NCBI RefSeq assembly: GCF_000331535.1
Contig: NZ_AMZN01000024.1
Location: forward strand, 1-64,000
Length of the DNA: 64,000 nucleotides
DNA from: Fulvivirga imtechensis AK7
Lineage (GTDB): Bacteria; Bacteroidota; Bacteroidia; Cytophagales; Cyclobacteriaceae
Reading direction: 5' to 3'
Shown here: piece after piece, positions 53,940 to 63,197 of the stretch
Layout of the letters: the number at the start of each line of letters is the position of its first letter
Numbering within the stretch: the first letter of the stretch is position 1
Translations under genes and position numbers: made by a program
The notes under the pieces: generated by a model
Seen by the model: only the letters and a program-made list of their open reading frames with translations
Databases searched by the model: none
Told to the model about the DNA's origin: nothing

Positions 53940-54115
53940 TAAACTGTAATAATGGGCTCATTTTCCTGCACAAAACATTACCTTCCTTACACACCTGATT
54001 TTAATTTTTCCAAAAGCTTTGAATGTTTGGGTTGTACTTCTATCTTAAATTTTTATTCGTTTATAGTTACCTGACGATTTAAAGAAGTATCACTTCAAAA
54101 GCTTTTTAGAAAATT

Positions 54116-54559
54116 ATGAAAATAGTATTGTTCATCACCTGCCTGTTATTTTTTTCAGGGGTCAACGAAAAAAACAGAACCATAGAGTACAATGGCCAGG
54201 CTGTTAAAACCACATTTGATGTGCCACAAACATTTTATGGTACTTATTCGGGTAATAAAAAAGGATATCTCACCCTCAAAGCGGATGGAACTGGCACTTA
54301 TAACTACGATGTTTTTGGCTTTGCCCCTGACGGCTGTAAAAAAGGCATTATTGAAATCGAATGGGGATTCCTGCTGGATGACAATAATAAAATTGTGAGT
54401 TTCGAGAGGGAATACGGACGCTCTTATCCAATTCTTATGGAAAGTACCAGCCCGACTTCTTTTCAGGGATGTCGCAAGCGGGTGATGTTGGATTTCATTA
54501 TGGAGTATAAGAATGGCAAGTTGGGTGTATCTTCTTCGGATGATTGGATGAAGGAGTAA
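54116..54559 (+). CDS. Small exported protein, unknown
   Basis: A 147-residue protein with a short signal peptide (MKIVLFITCLLFFSG). The mature part resembles a small lipocalin-like or calycin barrel: TFYGTYSGNKKGYLTLKADGTGTYNYD, then IEIEWGFLLDDNNKIVSFER. One cysteine lies near the signal end but not in a clear lipobox; two others (DGCKKG, FQGCRKR) could form a disulfide. Function unknown. It is convergent with the metallophosphoesterase gene across the tandem hairpins. Confidence 0.72.
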   Translation: MKIVLFITCLLFFSGVNEKNRTIEYNGQAVKTTFDVPQTFYGTYSGNKKGYLTLKADGTGTYNYDVFGFAPDGCKKGIIEIEWGFLLDDNNKIVSFEREYGRSYPILMESTSPTSFQGCRKRVMLDFIMEYKNGKLGVSSSDDWMKE

Positions 54560-54576
54560 TGTCAATATTACTTAAT

Positions 54577-54734
54577 GGTACTTGGGGGCACGTACCATGG
54601 GAAGGAGTACGTGGGTTAGGTAGCAATGGGTGGTAGGTGGTACGTGAGGACACGTACCACGGGAAGGGGTAGCAATGGGTGGTACGTGAGGACACGTACC
54701 ATGGGAAGGTGAGTGGTACGTGTGGACACGTACC
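54577..54734. repeat. Tandem array of four GGTACGTG hairpins
   Basis: Four near-identical palindromes of form GGTACGTG-4 bases-CACGTACC lie at 54577-54596 (one mismatch), 54639-54658, 54681-54700 and 54715-54734. The starts are 62, 42 and 34 bp apart. Linkers share GTAGCAATGGGTGGTA and CATGGGAAGG. The array sits between two convergent genes. The units resemble the terminator hairpin at 51962 (GGTTCGTG-TCCC-CACGAACC), so one dispersed palindrome family may be present. Confidence 0.85.
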
Positions 54735-54763
54735 ATGGGTAAGAAAAAAACATAGCCTGTTTA

Positions 54764-56011
54764 CTACGCTTTTTTTAATGTTATCAATGTTATTTCGGGA
54801 GGCATGCCTATTCTGCCGGGGTAACCTATATAGCCAAAGCCTCTGTTTACGTACAGATGTTGCTTTCCTTCAGTGTACATACCAGCCCATTGCTTGTATG
54901 CATATTGCGAAGGGCTCCATTTGAAATCACCGATCTCAATACCGAACTGGAAGCCGTGTGTATGCCCGGCAAACATCAGATCAATATCCGGGTAGTTTGG
55001 CCTCACCTGGGCATCCCAGTGGCTCGGGTCATGCGACAACAGAAGCTTAACCGGGGCTTCTTCAGTACCCTTATATGCTTCGTCCATCTTACCGTATTTA
55101 GGAAACCTTCCGGTACCCCAGTTTTCTATTCCCAGCACTGCTATTTGCTCTCCATCCACTTTTAACATTCTGTTTTCGTTCATCAGCAGATCGTATCCCA
55201 TTAACCTGTGAGCCTCCTTCAGGTCCACAAAATTTTGATTTTTGGCCTGTACAGATGGCCATGAGCGATATTCGCCATAATCATGATTACCGGTCGTGGA
55301 GTAAACTCCAAGCGGAGCATTGACTTTCTTAAAGATATCAATATACTCCTTCACCTCTTCCGTCTCATTGTTCACGAGATCTCCGGTAAAAAACACTACA
55401 TCAGGCTTTTCCTTCATCAGCATCTCCACTCCGCCTTTTACAGCAGTCTTATTAAAAAAACTGCCTGAATGGATGTCGGAGAGTTGGCCTATCTGAATGC
55501 CATCAAATGCCTTAGGTAAATTTGGTAAGTAAATCGTCTTTCTTCTTATTCGATAATCGTGAGCCCCGGAAATAATACCCCAACTCATCGACAGCAAAGG
55601 CACTGTACCGGCTATAATAGCAGTTTTCACTAAAAAATCTGATCTTGAAATCCCCTTACCTACCTCGGAGGACGGCTGTGGATTTTGAAATAAAGATGCG
55701 ATCCATTTTCCAAGTCGGATCAGGTCATCGGCAAAAAGAAAGAGTATGGCAAAGACTTTTGAGAAATAATTAATAAAAATGCCTGTGAAAATAAGGCTTC
55801 TGGACTGTCCTCTGAACCACTCCGGGTCACCGAAATTGTAAAGAAGAATAACACCAAAGGTAATAGCTGTTATTCCCCAATAGGTATACTTTACGCTGTT
55901 GCGTAAAACGGCAGAGCTACCCTTAGTGAGAAGACCAATGCCCTGATACACATACCAATCTACAAATACCAACACTGCGAGCAGTGCCAAAATCACTAAT
56001 ATTTTATTCAT
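54764..56011 (-). CDS. Membrane-anchored metallophosphoesterase
   Basis: A 415-residue protein with three or four membrane segments in its first 150 residues and a calcineurin-like phosphoesterase domain after them. Metal motifs: QLSDIHSGSF, FFTGDLVNNE, TGNHDYGEY, LLSHDP and FAGHTHGFQFG. This YkuE/YaeI-like architecture acts on lipid or cell-wall phosphodiesters at the membrane, but the substrate is not known. It follows the RND operon on the same strand past a clear terminator, so it is a separate unit. Confidence 0.92.
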   Translation of the reverse strand: MNKILVILALLAVLVFVDWYVYQGIGLLTKGSSAVLRNSVKYTYWGITAITFGVILLYNFGDPEWFRGQSRSLIFTGIFINYFSKVFAILFLFADDLIRLGKWIASLFQNPQPSSEVGKGISRSDFLVKTAIIAGTVPLLSMSWGIISGAHDYRIRRKTIYLPNLPKAFDGIQIGQLSDIHSGSFFNKTAVKGGVEMLMKEKPDVVFFTGDLVNNETEEVKEYIDIFKKVNAPLGVYSTTGNHDYGEYRSWPSVQAKNQNFVDLKEAHRLMGYDLLMNENRMLKVDGEQIAVLGIENWGTGRFPKYGKMDEAYKGTEEAPVKLLLSHDPSHWDAQVRPNYPDIDLMFAGHTHGFQFGIEIGDFKWSPSQYAYKQWAGMYTEGKQHLYVNRGFGYIGYPGRIGMPPEITLITLKKA

Positions 56012-56019
56012 ACCAGTCT

Positions 56020-56052
56020 AAAAACCCCGGAAACGTCATAAACGTTCCGGGG
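56020..56052 (-). terminator. Terminator of the RND efflux operon
   Basis: On the minus strand CCCCGGAACGT pairs with ACGTTTCCGGGG (one bulged base) and is followed by TTTTT. It stands 25 bp after the stop of the RND gene and just before the metallophosphoesterase start. Confidence 0.85.
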
Positions 56053-56076
56053 AATTACATGAGAAAAAAATCCCAA

Positions 56077-59000
56077 TCAACTTACTCCTAATTTCCTATT
56101 GATCTTAGCAAAGAATTGATACATGATCGGCACAATTACAAGTGTCAGGAATGTGGCAAACGTAAGACCGAAAATGATTGTCCAGGACATAGGTCCCCAG
56201 AACACAACGTTGTCTCCTCCAAGATAAAAGTCTGAATCGTAGCTGGAGAAAAACTTTATAAAGTCGAAGTTAATCCCAACAGCTAGTGGAATCAGGCCAA
56301 GAATGGTAGTGATTGCTGTTAGCAACACTGGTCTGAGCCTGGTTTTTCCGGCTTCGGCTATCGCTTCATTAACATGTTTAAAGTCCAACTTCTCCACACC
56401 AAATTGAGCCTGCTTTCTACCCCTGATCAACTCAATGAAATCGATCAGTACTATGGCATTATTTACCACAACTCCTGCCAGCGAAATAATACCGATCATC
56501 GTCATGATAACCACAAACTCCATATTGAAGACAAAGAGTCCCAGGATAACACCTACTGTACTTAACACCACCGAAGACATGATGATAAACGGTGTGGTAA
56601 TTTTGTTAAACTGAGCCACAATGATCAGAAATATAATAAAGATTGCCAGGATCAAAGCCTGCTGCAGGAAAGCCATTTCCTCAGCCTGCTTCTCCTGCTC
56701 CCCTCCAAACTTGTAGCTGTAACCTACCGGCATTTCAAAATCCTGAAGTAATTCCTTAATATCCTCATTTATGGCAGTGGGGTTGTACCCTCCTATTACG
56801 TTGGAGTACAATGTTATTACCCTGTCCAGGTCCTTCCTTTTCACAGAACCAAAGGTAGTGCTATATTCAACATCTGCAACTGCGGACACAGGGATCTGGA
56901 TCATTTTACCGGTTACCTGATTTCGGAAGGTAACCTGCTTATTTCTCAAAGCTTCCAGATCATACCTGTACTCATCCTGAAGCCTCAGTTGTATTTCGTA
57001 GTCATCTTCTCCCTGCTTAAATTTGGATATTTCCTTCCCAAAAAGTGAGGTCCTTATTTCACTTGCGATCATATTGGTAGAAAGACCAAACCTCCTGGCT
57101 TTTTCTCTGTCAATATTGACCAGTAGCTCAGGCTTGCCTGTCTCAAGATCAGTTTGCAAGTTTTCGATACCGGCAATGCCCGCCTCATTGATGTAATTTC
57201 TCATCCTATCTACAAGATCAATCAGCGTAGCTAAATCTTCACCGGAAACTTCAACACTGACCGGCTTACCCACAGGGGGCCCCGCAGCGTCTTTATCAAC
57301 CGATATCGATACACCAGGATATCCCTTGATGGCACTTCTGATCTTTTCCATTACCTCAGTAGTATTGATACCGTTGCGATCTTTGAATTCTACGAAATTT
57401 ACAGTAATACGCGCTTTGTTAGGCGTATCAGTCTGTCCGAAAGAAGACGGGTCATTCGGATCGGCAGTATCCTGTCCTACTTTTGCAATCATCGATTCTA
57501 CTATCTCATTGTAAGGTTCTATCACCTGGAGCACTTTTTGCTCGATCTGCATTGAAAATTCATTGGTCTTTTCAATATCAGTACCAATAGGAAATTCGAT
57601 AAAGACATTCACATACTTCGGCATATTCTCCGGAAAGAACAGCACTTTCGGAGGCCTGACTGTATTTAAGAATATAGAAAGGAACAGCAACAGTATCGTG
57701 CCCCAAAAGAACAACCAGGGCCTGTACCCGTGTAAGGCAAAAGTCAATGTCCTGGAATATATATCCTCCAGCCATGGAAGAAATGACCTTTGGAACTTGC
57801 GGCTTGCAGGCATCAGCACGTACACATTTAATAAGATGAGCAACCCAAAGAACACCGACAGGTTACCAAAAGCAATCCAGCCCATAAAAATAAATAGTAT
57901 ACCAACAATCACAAATAGTCCAGCGTTCCTTAGAATTTTTCTGTGATCCACATGCTCCTTATTTTCTATGCGCATAAAGGCAGAAATAAGCACTGGGTTG
58001 ATCACGAGCGCCACGAACAGGGAAGATGCAAGGGTGATGATCACACCTATGGGTAAATATTTCATAAACTCGCCCATCAATCCCGGCCATAGTGCAAGAG
58101 GTAAAAATGCCGCCAAGGTGGTGGCTGTTGATGTGATGATAGGCCATGCTACCTCTCCAACACCTAACTTTGTAGCCTCCCAACGGTCATATCCCTGCTC
58201 CATCAGACGGTATACGTTCTCCACGATCACAATACCGTTATCCACTAACATACCCAGCGCCAGAATCAGCGAAAACAGGATCATCATATTGATAGTTATT
58301 CCCAGCGCACTGAGTATCATAAAGCTGATGAACATAGACACCGGTATGGCAATACCCACGAATAATGCGTTGCGTGTACCCAGAAAGAACAGTAGTACGA
58401 GCACCACCAGAATTACACCGGATATGATGTTATTTTCAAGGCTGTTCACCAGATCTCTGGTCATTTGGCTCTGATCATTAGTAATGGCTATTTCAAGTCC
58501 CGGAGGAAAACGCTCTTTCATCTGCTCCAACACCTTATTGATCTTTTCTGTAGCTATAAGCAGGTTTTCACCGCTGCCCTTAATTACATCGACCGACACC
58601 ACCGGCTTCATGGCCAATCTCGCATAGCTTTGTCTTTCTTTGTACCCAAAATCGATAGTGGCAATATCTCCAAGATATACTATACTATTGTTTTCGTATT
58701 TCACCACTACATCAAGCATATCCTGAGGGTCTTTAAATTCACCTACCACACGAATGGTTCTCCTCACATCTCCTTCTTTGATGTTGCCCCCTGAAAAGGT
58801 AATATTCTCTGCGCGGATGGCATTTTCAATATCTTCAAAGCTGACCTTCCTGGCTTCCATAAGATATGGATTAGCCATTATCTTCACCTCTTTATCATCT
58901 ACACCTCGTATTTCCACTGATGATATTTCCCTGATCTTTTCCAGTTCATCCTGCAGGTCCTCAGCAATATTCTCCAACTCCTCCAGACTGTAGTTCCCCG

Positions 59001-59502
59001 ACAGGTTAATGTTCATGATTGGCATCTCAGAAAAATCCATTTCAAAAACATTCGGATCCTTGTCCAGGTCTGAGGGCAATTCTGCTTTTGCTTTGTCTAC
59101 AGCGTCCTTCACTTTTCGAAGAGCCTCCTCTATCTCCATGTCAGGTTGGAATTCTACGATGATCGTTGAATAATCCTGCACGGATGTAGATTTTATATTA
59201 TCAATTTCCGAAATATCGTTAATCTCTTTTTCCAAAGGCCTGGTAATGAGGTTTTCAATATCCACAGGTGAATTACCCGGGTATGAAGTGCCCACGTATA
59301 CCATAGGCTGCTCCACCTCAGGATAACTATCCTTTGGCAAATTGATATACGAACTGATCCCCATCACCACAATTAAGAATAACAGAAAGAAAACAGTATT
59401 TCTATTCTTTAGCGAAAACGTGGTGAGGCCGAAGGCCTTATCGTTATGCTTTTCGTTCTCTGGGTTTTCGTTTGCCTTGTTTATGTTGTTGTTATCTGAC
59501 AT
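56077..59502 (-). CDS. RND efflux transporter, inner-membrane pump
   Basis: A 1141-residue AcrB-like proton-driven pump, last gene of the efflux operon. Two sets of six membrane segments frame two large periplasmic loops. The proton-relay aspartate pattern is present in LGMLVDNGIVIVENV in the fourth helix. Length is slightly over typical because of a charged N-terminal tail. The ATG at 59502 is preferred over a TTG at 59508. Substrates are unknown; hydrophobic or hydroxylated compounds are usual. It needs the adaptor and TolC proteins encoded upstream. Confidence 0.95.
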   Translation of the reverse strand: MSDNNNINKANENPENEKHNDKAFGLTTFSLKNRNTVFFLLFLIVVMGISSYINLPKDSYPEVEQPMVYVGTSYPGNSPVDIENLITRPLEKEINDISEIDNIKSTSVQDYSTIIVEFQPDMEIEEALRKVKDAVDKAKAELPSDLDKDPNVFEMDFSEMPIMNINLSGNYSLEELENIAEDLQDELEKIREISSVEIRGVDDKEVKIMANPYLMEARKVSFEDIENAIRAENITFSGGNIKEGDVRRTIRVVGEFKDPQDMLDVVVKYENNSIVYLGDIATIDFGYKERQSYARLAMKPVVSVDVIKGSGENLLIATEKINKVLEQMKERFPPGLEIAITNDQSQMTRDLVNSLENNIISGVILVVLVLLFFLGTRNALFVGIAIPVSMFISFMILSALGITINMMILFSLILALGMLVDNGIVIVENVYRLMEQGYDRWEATKLGVGEVAWPIITSTATTLAAFLPLALWPGLMGEFMKYLPIGVIITLASSLFVALVINPVLISAFMRIENKEHVDHRKILRNAGLFVIVGILFIFMGWIAFGNLSVFFGLLILLNVYVLMPASRKFQRSFLPWLEDIYSRTLTFALHGYRPWLFFWGTILLLFLSIFLNTVRPPKVLFFPENMPKYVNVFIEFPIGTDIEKTNEFSMQIEQKVLQVIEPYNEIVESMIAKVGQDTADPNDPSSFGQTDTPNKARITVNFVEFKDRNGINTTEVMEKIRSAIKGYPGVSISVDKDAAGPPVGKPVSVEVSGEDLATLIDLVDRMRNYINEAGIAGIENLQTDLETGKPELLVNIDREKARRFGLSTNMIASEIRTSLFGKEISKFKQGEDDYEIQLRLQDEYRYDLEALRNKQVTFRNQVTGKMIQIPVSAVADVEYSTTFGSVKRKDLDRVITLYSNVIGGYNPTAINEDIKELLQDFEMPVGYSYKFGGEQEKQAEEMAFLQQALILAIFIIFLIIVAQFNKITTPFIIMSSVVLSTVGVILGLFVFNMEFVVIMTMIGIISLAGVVVNNAIVLIDFIELIRGRKQAQFGVEKLDFKHVNEAIAEAGKTRLRPVLLTAITTILGLIPLAVGINFDFIKFFSSYDSDFYLGGDNVVFWGPMSWTIIFGLTFATFLTLVIVPIMYQFFAKINRKLGVS

Positions 59503-59526
59503 CCTCAAGTCTGGTTAAATTTGTTT

Positions 59527-60693
59527 TTATAAATGGGCAGTTTCAGTAGTTCTTTCCACCGGCTTAATAAGCACGCCATCGCTCAGGTTGCGATAGCCGG
59601 CAGTTACCACCAGATCGCTGTTGTTCAACCCTTGTTTTATTTCAGTCATACCATCCTGGCTCTCACCTATCTCCACCCTGGTCTTTCTTGCCACCGTAGT
59701 ACCGTCTTTTTTGGTAGCAGTGTATAAAAATTTACCGTCTTTGTCCGACAAGATCACCTCTGAAGGCACCACGATAGCGTCCTCCACCGTATAGTCTACC
59801 AGGCGGAGTATTACAACCTGATTGGGCTTCACTGGGAAGTCCAGCTTAGGCAGTTGTACTTCCACAGAAAAGGTTCGGTTGTCGGGATTTACCACCTGAC
59901 CAACAGAGGAAACCTTAGAGGTCACAGTTTTATCCTGTACAGGGAAATAAAGTTCAACCAAATCACCTGTTTTGAAATCTCCGACATATCGCTCAGAAAC
60001 ATCAGCGTCTATATAGAGTGAGCCTGGGTTTACCAACCTGATAAGAGGCATACCTGGCTGAGCCAATTCCCCCTCACGAGCGGGGATCTTATCCACAGTG
60101 CCTGAAAACGGAGCTTTTATCACGGACTGATCCAACTGAGAGTAAGCAGTGGCCAGGCTTCTTTCGAGTGCCTCTTTTTTATTCTTAGCCTCTAAATACT
60201 GGATCTCGGTGCCAATATTTTTCTCCCATAGATTAGCTTGCCTCTTATAGACAGCTTCTGCCAGCTCCAGTGAAGTTTTTAGTTCTTCAATATTGTTCCT
60301 TATAATACTCGCATCCAGAGTAGCCAATGTCTGCCCTGCCTGTACTGCCTGACCTTCTGTAACTCTTATAGATTGTATCTTACCTCCTGTTTCAGAAGAA
60401 AGCATCACATTCCTTTTGGATTCGACACTACCTCTGATATCGATCTTATGCTTAAACTCCCTTACCTCAGCAGGCTTGGTATTTACCAAAACTGCATTTC
60501 TAGCTACCTGATTCTGATAGGCGGTGTCTTCCTTTGCGATCTCCTTCTTCAGGTCCTCAATTTTGGACTGGAGTTCCTTTACCTCCTTTTTGTATTGCGA
60601 GAGCTTTTCCTTTTTCGATTCGAGCTCGTTTTTCTCGCCACACGAAGCTAAAATCGTGATAAAGGCGATGGCGTAGATAACTTTATTTCTCAT
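59527..60693 (-). CDS. RND efflux periplasmic adaptor lipoprotein
   Basis: A 388-residue membrane-fusion protein linking the RND pump to TolC. The lipobox lies in ITILASCGE near residue 18, giving an inner-membrane lipoprotein. A coiled coil (about residues 25-55) precedes the barrel-sandwich halves around GGKIQSIRVTEGQAVQAGQTLATLD and the matching KAPFSGTVDKIPAREGELAQPG. It lies 24 bp before the pump gene. Confidence 0.94.
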   Translation of the reverse strand: MRNKVIYAIAFITILASCGEKNELESKKEKLSQYKKEVKELQSKIEDLKKEIAKEDTAYQNQVARNAVLVNTKPAEVREFKHKIDIRGSVESKRNVMLSSETGGKIQSIRVTEGQAVQAGQTLATLDASIIRNNIEELKTSLELAEAVYKRQANLWEKNIGTEIQYLEAKNKKEALERSLATAYSQLDQSVIKAPFSGTVDKIPAREGELAQPGMPLIRLVNPGSLYIDADVSERYVGDFKTGDLVELYFPVQDKTVTSKVSSVGQVVNPDNRTFSVEVQLPKLDFPVKPNQVVILRLVDYTVEDAIVVPSEVILSDKDGKFLYTATKKDGTTVARKTRVEIGESQDGMTEIKQGLNNSDLVVTAGYRNLSDGVLIKPVERTTETAHL

Positions 60694-60719
60694 TATACCT
60701 ATATTTTCAAGTTAGTGAT

Positions 60720-62069
60720 TTACTTATTTTTTAGCTGCCCGTAAGCTTTATCAAGCTCTACCTTAGCCACAAGCGCCTCGTAAAGCGCATTGTAATAGTT
60801 TGTTTGTGATTCTTTGTAGTCAGTATCAGCTTCTACTACCTCAAGGTTTGAGCCTACACCCTCCTGATACTTTATTTTTGTTACATTATATATTTCCTCT
60901 GCCAAATCCATATTTTCCCTCTGGGCGCGCATTTGCTCCATCGCATTTACCATATTCACTTTTGCCTGCTTAATTTCCAGGTCTATTGAATTTTCCAGTT
61001 GCTCAAATGTTTGCTCTATCTGCCTGATCTGGATCTTATTCTTCTGTATACGATTGCTCTTCAGCAAACCATCAAAAACAGGAATATTGAGAGACAGGCC
61101 CGTTGTTCCATAGTTAAGCCATCTGTTCGATTTGAACAGTTGGTCAGACTGGCTGGTCTGTGTATTATAACCATAATTAAAATTTGCATACAATGTTGGG
61201 ATATACTGCACCTTATTATTTTTTAAGTCCAGGTTAGCCAGCGCCATATTGGTCTGAAGCTGGGAATACTCAATTCTTTCGTTATAGCTGAAGTCTTCAT
61301 CAATTGAGGGATCCGAGAAAGCAACCTCTTCCAGTTTGTCTGTCAGCGTAATTTCTTCAGAAACATGCATCCCCATTTGAAATTGAAGCAGGTCTTCACT
61401 CAATTCCAATAGCTTGGCAGTATTATCAACCTGAACTTTCAAATTGTTATGCTGTACCTTAAGTCTGCTCACATCAATTTTTTCAGCAAAGCCATTATCG
61501 TACATTACTTTGGTATCATTCAGCAGGGTATCCAACCTTGCCAGATTGGCACGAAGCAATTCATACCTTTCCTCTGTAACCAGTGCATTATAATATGCCT
61601 TAGATACAGCCTCAATCACATCAATTTCTGTTTTGATATACTCCTTTGTAGAAAGCTCTTTATAAGTCTTAGCCGCTTCCAACCCCACGAAAAAAGATCC
61701 GTCAAAAATCAGTTGGCTTAGCTTCAAACCAACATTACCGTCATACTTTTGCTGAAAGGAAAATTCCACTTCGCGTCCTTCCGGGGCATTAGGATCAAGC
61801 ATACGAGCAGGCAGTAAAGATTTTTGGGGTTCAAAATTATAGTTAACACCTGCCTCAATATTTACTTGTGGCAAACCTCTACTTAAAGTTTCTCCTACCT
61901 GAGTTTCTGCTATTTCCTTATCATAGGCCTTATTGATCAGGTTTTGATTATTCTTCAAAGCATAATCAATACATTCCTGTAGAGTGTAGCCTCCGGCAGC
62001 ATCCTCCTGTGCTTTTATCTGGCCAACAAACAATGTAAATACTAGAATTAAGCTTACTGCGTACTTCAT
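60720..62069 (-). CDS. TolC-family outer membrane efflux protein
   Basis: A 449-residue outer-membrane channel of the TolC/OEP family with a signal peptide (residues 1-20, ending IKAQ). The two OEP repeats are visible: YTLQECIDYALKNNQNLINKAYDKEIAETQVGE, and later the matching LDLKNNKVQYIPTLYANFNYGYN. Long heptad helices follow each. Its start codon overlaps the TetR stop (TAATG), so the two are translationally coupled. Confidence 0.95.
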   Translation of the reverse strand: MKYAVSLILVFTLFVGQIKAQEDAAGGYTLQECIDYALKNNQNLINKAYDKEIAETQVGETLSRGLPQVNIEAGVNYNFEPQKSLLPARMLDPNAPEGREVEFSFQQKYDGNVGLKLSQLIFDGSFFVGLEAAKTYKELSTKEYIKTEIDVIEAVSKAYYNALVTEERYELLRANLARLDTLLNDTKVMYDNGFAEKIDVSRLKVQHNNLKVQVDNTAKLLELSEDLLQFQMGMHVSEEITLTDKLEEVAFSDPSIDEDFSYNERIEYSQLQTNMALANLDLKNNKVQYIPTLYANFNYGYNTQTSQSDQLFKSNRWLNYGTTGLSLNIPVFDGLLKSNRIQKNKIQIRQIEQTFEQLENSIDLEIKQAKVNMVNAMEQMRAQRENMDLAEEIYNVTKIKYQEGVGSNLEVVEADTDYKESQTNYYNALYEALVAKVELDKAYGQLKNK

Positions 62070-62698
62070 TAGATACTGTTTTGATTGATAGTTTTTTCCT
62101 TTTCTAAATATTTCATGTAAAGCATTTTGCCCTTCTCTGTCACCACACCATGCACGAAATGGTCAAAGAGCTTCATTTGCGTGTCTTTCAGATCAAACCT
62201 GTCGGCAGGGAATATTTGTTTATCAAATACCAGTTGCACCTGCTCCACCCTCAGAGTAGCCAAAAATTCCGGGTCTATTTCTTTTCTGAAATACCCCTCC
62301 TTAATGCCACGCTTCAGGTTATTGACGATCTGATTTTTGATATGTTCATTTTTGAACTGCAACCACACATTCCAGGCGTTAGGATGATATTTCTGCAGGT
62401 CGAACAACAACGATGGATTCATATCTTTAAAGTCCTTGCGCATGCATGTGCAAACCTTTGACAGTTCTTCCACTGCATCATGTGAACATTCAAAAATCTC
62501 ATCGTATTCCTTCCGCTCCCGCTTAAGGTGTGCCTGCACTGCCATTGTCACTATCTCATCTTTATCTTTAAAGTACTGATAGATCGTTTTTTTTGAAATC
62601 GACAATTGTCGGGCAATGTCATCCATAGACACACTTCGCACCCCATACCTTGTAAATAGCTCCACAGCCCCGGCTATTATTCTGTCTTTTATTTCCAC
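62069..62698 (-). CDS. TetR/AcrR-family regulator of the efflux operon
   Basis: A 209-residue regulator, first gene of the operon. The N-terminal helix-turn-helix reads GVRSVSMDDIARQLSISKKTIYQYFKDKDEIV. The rest is the ligand-binding helical domain. The start is a GTG at 62698, since the upstream ATG is out of frame. The promoter and the palindromic operator at 62736-62763 lie directly before it, so autoregulation, with control of the whole efflux operon, is expected. Confidence 0.94.
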   Translation of the reverse strand: MEIKDRIIAGAVELFTRYGVRSVSMDDIARQLSISKKTIYQYFKDKDEIVTMAVQAHLKRERKEYDEIFECSHDAVEELSKVCTCMRKDFKDMNPSLLFDLQKYHPNAWNVWLQFKNEHIKNQIVNNLKRGIKEGYFRKEIDPEFLATLRVEQVQLVFDKQIFPADRFDLKDTQMKLFDHFVHGVVTEKGKMLYMKYLEKEKTINQNSI

Positions 62699-62726
62699 TT
62701 TTTCATTCCTTGTTTTTATGAAGCCA

Positions 62727-62757
62727 CAAAACTATGGAAACTTTTTGAATGTTCAAA
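62727..62757 (-). promoter_or_regulatory. Bacteroidota promoter of the efflux operon
   Basis: On the minus strand a TTTG (62754-62757) is followed after 19 bp by TAGTTTTG (62727-62734), an exact TAnnTTTG. The GTG start is about 28 bp downstream. This is the best-formed promoter in the window. Confidence 0.75.
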
Positions 62758-62763
62758 GTTTCC
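62736..62763. promoter_or_regulatory. Palindromic operator for the TetR regulator
   Basis: GGAAACTTT and AAAGTTTCC form perfect 9-base arms separated by 10 bases, with an inner palindrome TTGAA-TG-TTCAA. The site fills the space between the -33 and -7 elements and covers the -33 element, an ideal position for repression by a TetR dimer. Confidence 0.7.
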
Positions 62764-62823
62764 TCAGTTCCCAAGGTTTGAACGAGTGTCTCTGAAAAAA
62801 GTTGACTTCTGCCAAACTTTTTT

Positions 62824-63192
62824 TTATTTTTCTCTACTCACCTCTGATTTTTCCTCATTATGATTTGCGGAAGGATCGTGTTGGTGCCATTTGCAGGCGA
62901 ATTTTTGCTTTAACTTTTCTCTTTCCTCAGGGGTCATGTGAGCCATTTTGGCTTTCCAGTCAGCCTGCCATCCCGGGCCACAATGACCTCCCCTGCGAGG
63001 TCTGAACCCACCGAATAGTAGCTTAAATAATAGAAACAGTCCGAGCGCCTGCCAGAAATTAATATGAGGTCCGTTAAAAAGATCTGGTATCAGCCAATTC
63101 CAAACTACCATCACCACTGCACCGAATACGGCCACCATCACAAGTGCCGCCAAAATGCACAACACGATTCTTTTTGTATTGAAATGTCTCAT
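62824..63192 (-). CDS. Small membrane protein with Cys/His-rich tail, next to an ECF sigma
   Basis: A 122-residue protein with two hydrophobic segments (about residues 10-33 and 43-60) and a basic tail containing GGHCGPGW and CKWHQHDPSANH, which could bind a metal. The segment TPEEREKLKQKF is a charged helix as seen in small periplasmic stress proteins. The ATG at 63192 is preferred over a TTG at 63201. It follows the ECF sigma gene by 5 bp, so it may modulate the sigma factor or be its cotranscribed target; this is an inference. Confidence 0.68.
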   Translation of the reverse strand: MRHFNTKRIVLCILAALVMVAVFGAVVMVVWNWLIPDLFNGPHINFWQALGLFLLFKLLFGGFRPRRGGHCGPGWQADWKAKMAHMTPEEREKLKQKFACKWHQHDPSANHNEEKSEVSREK

Positions 63193-63197
63193 TATCT

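Noticed and set aside
54498-54695. Open frame across the tandem hairpins (minus strand)
   Set aside because: The peptide is a translation of the palindromic repeats and has no protein-like features.
54577-54734. CRISPR-like array
   Set aside because: The repeats are short perfect palindromes with similar linkers of unequal length, not unique spacers, and no cas gene is present.
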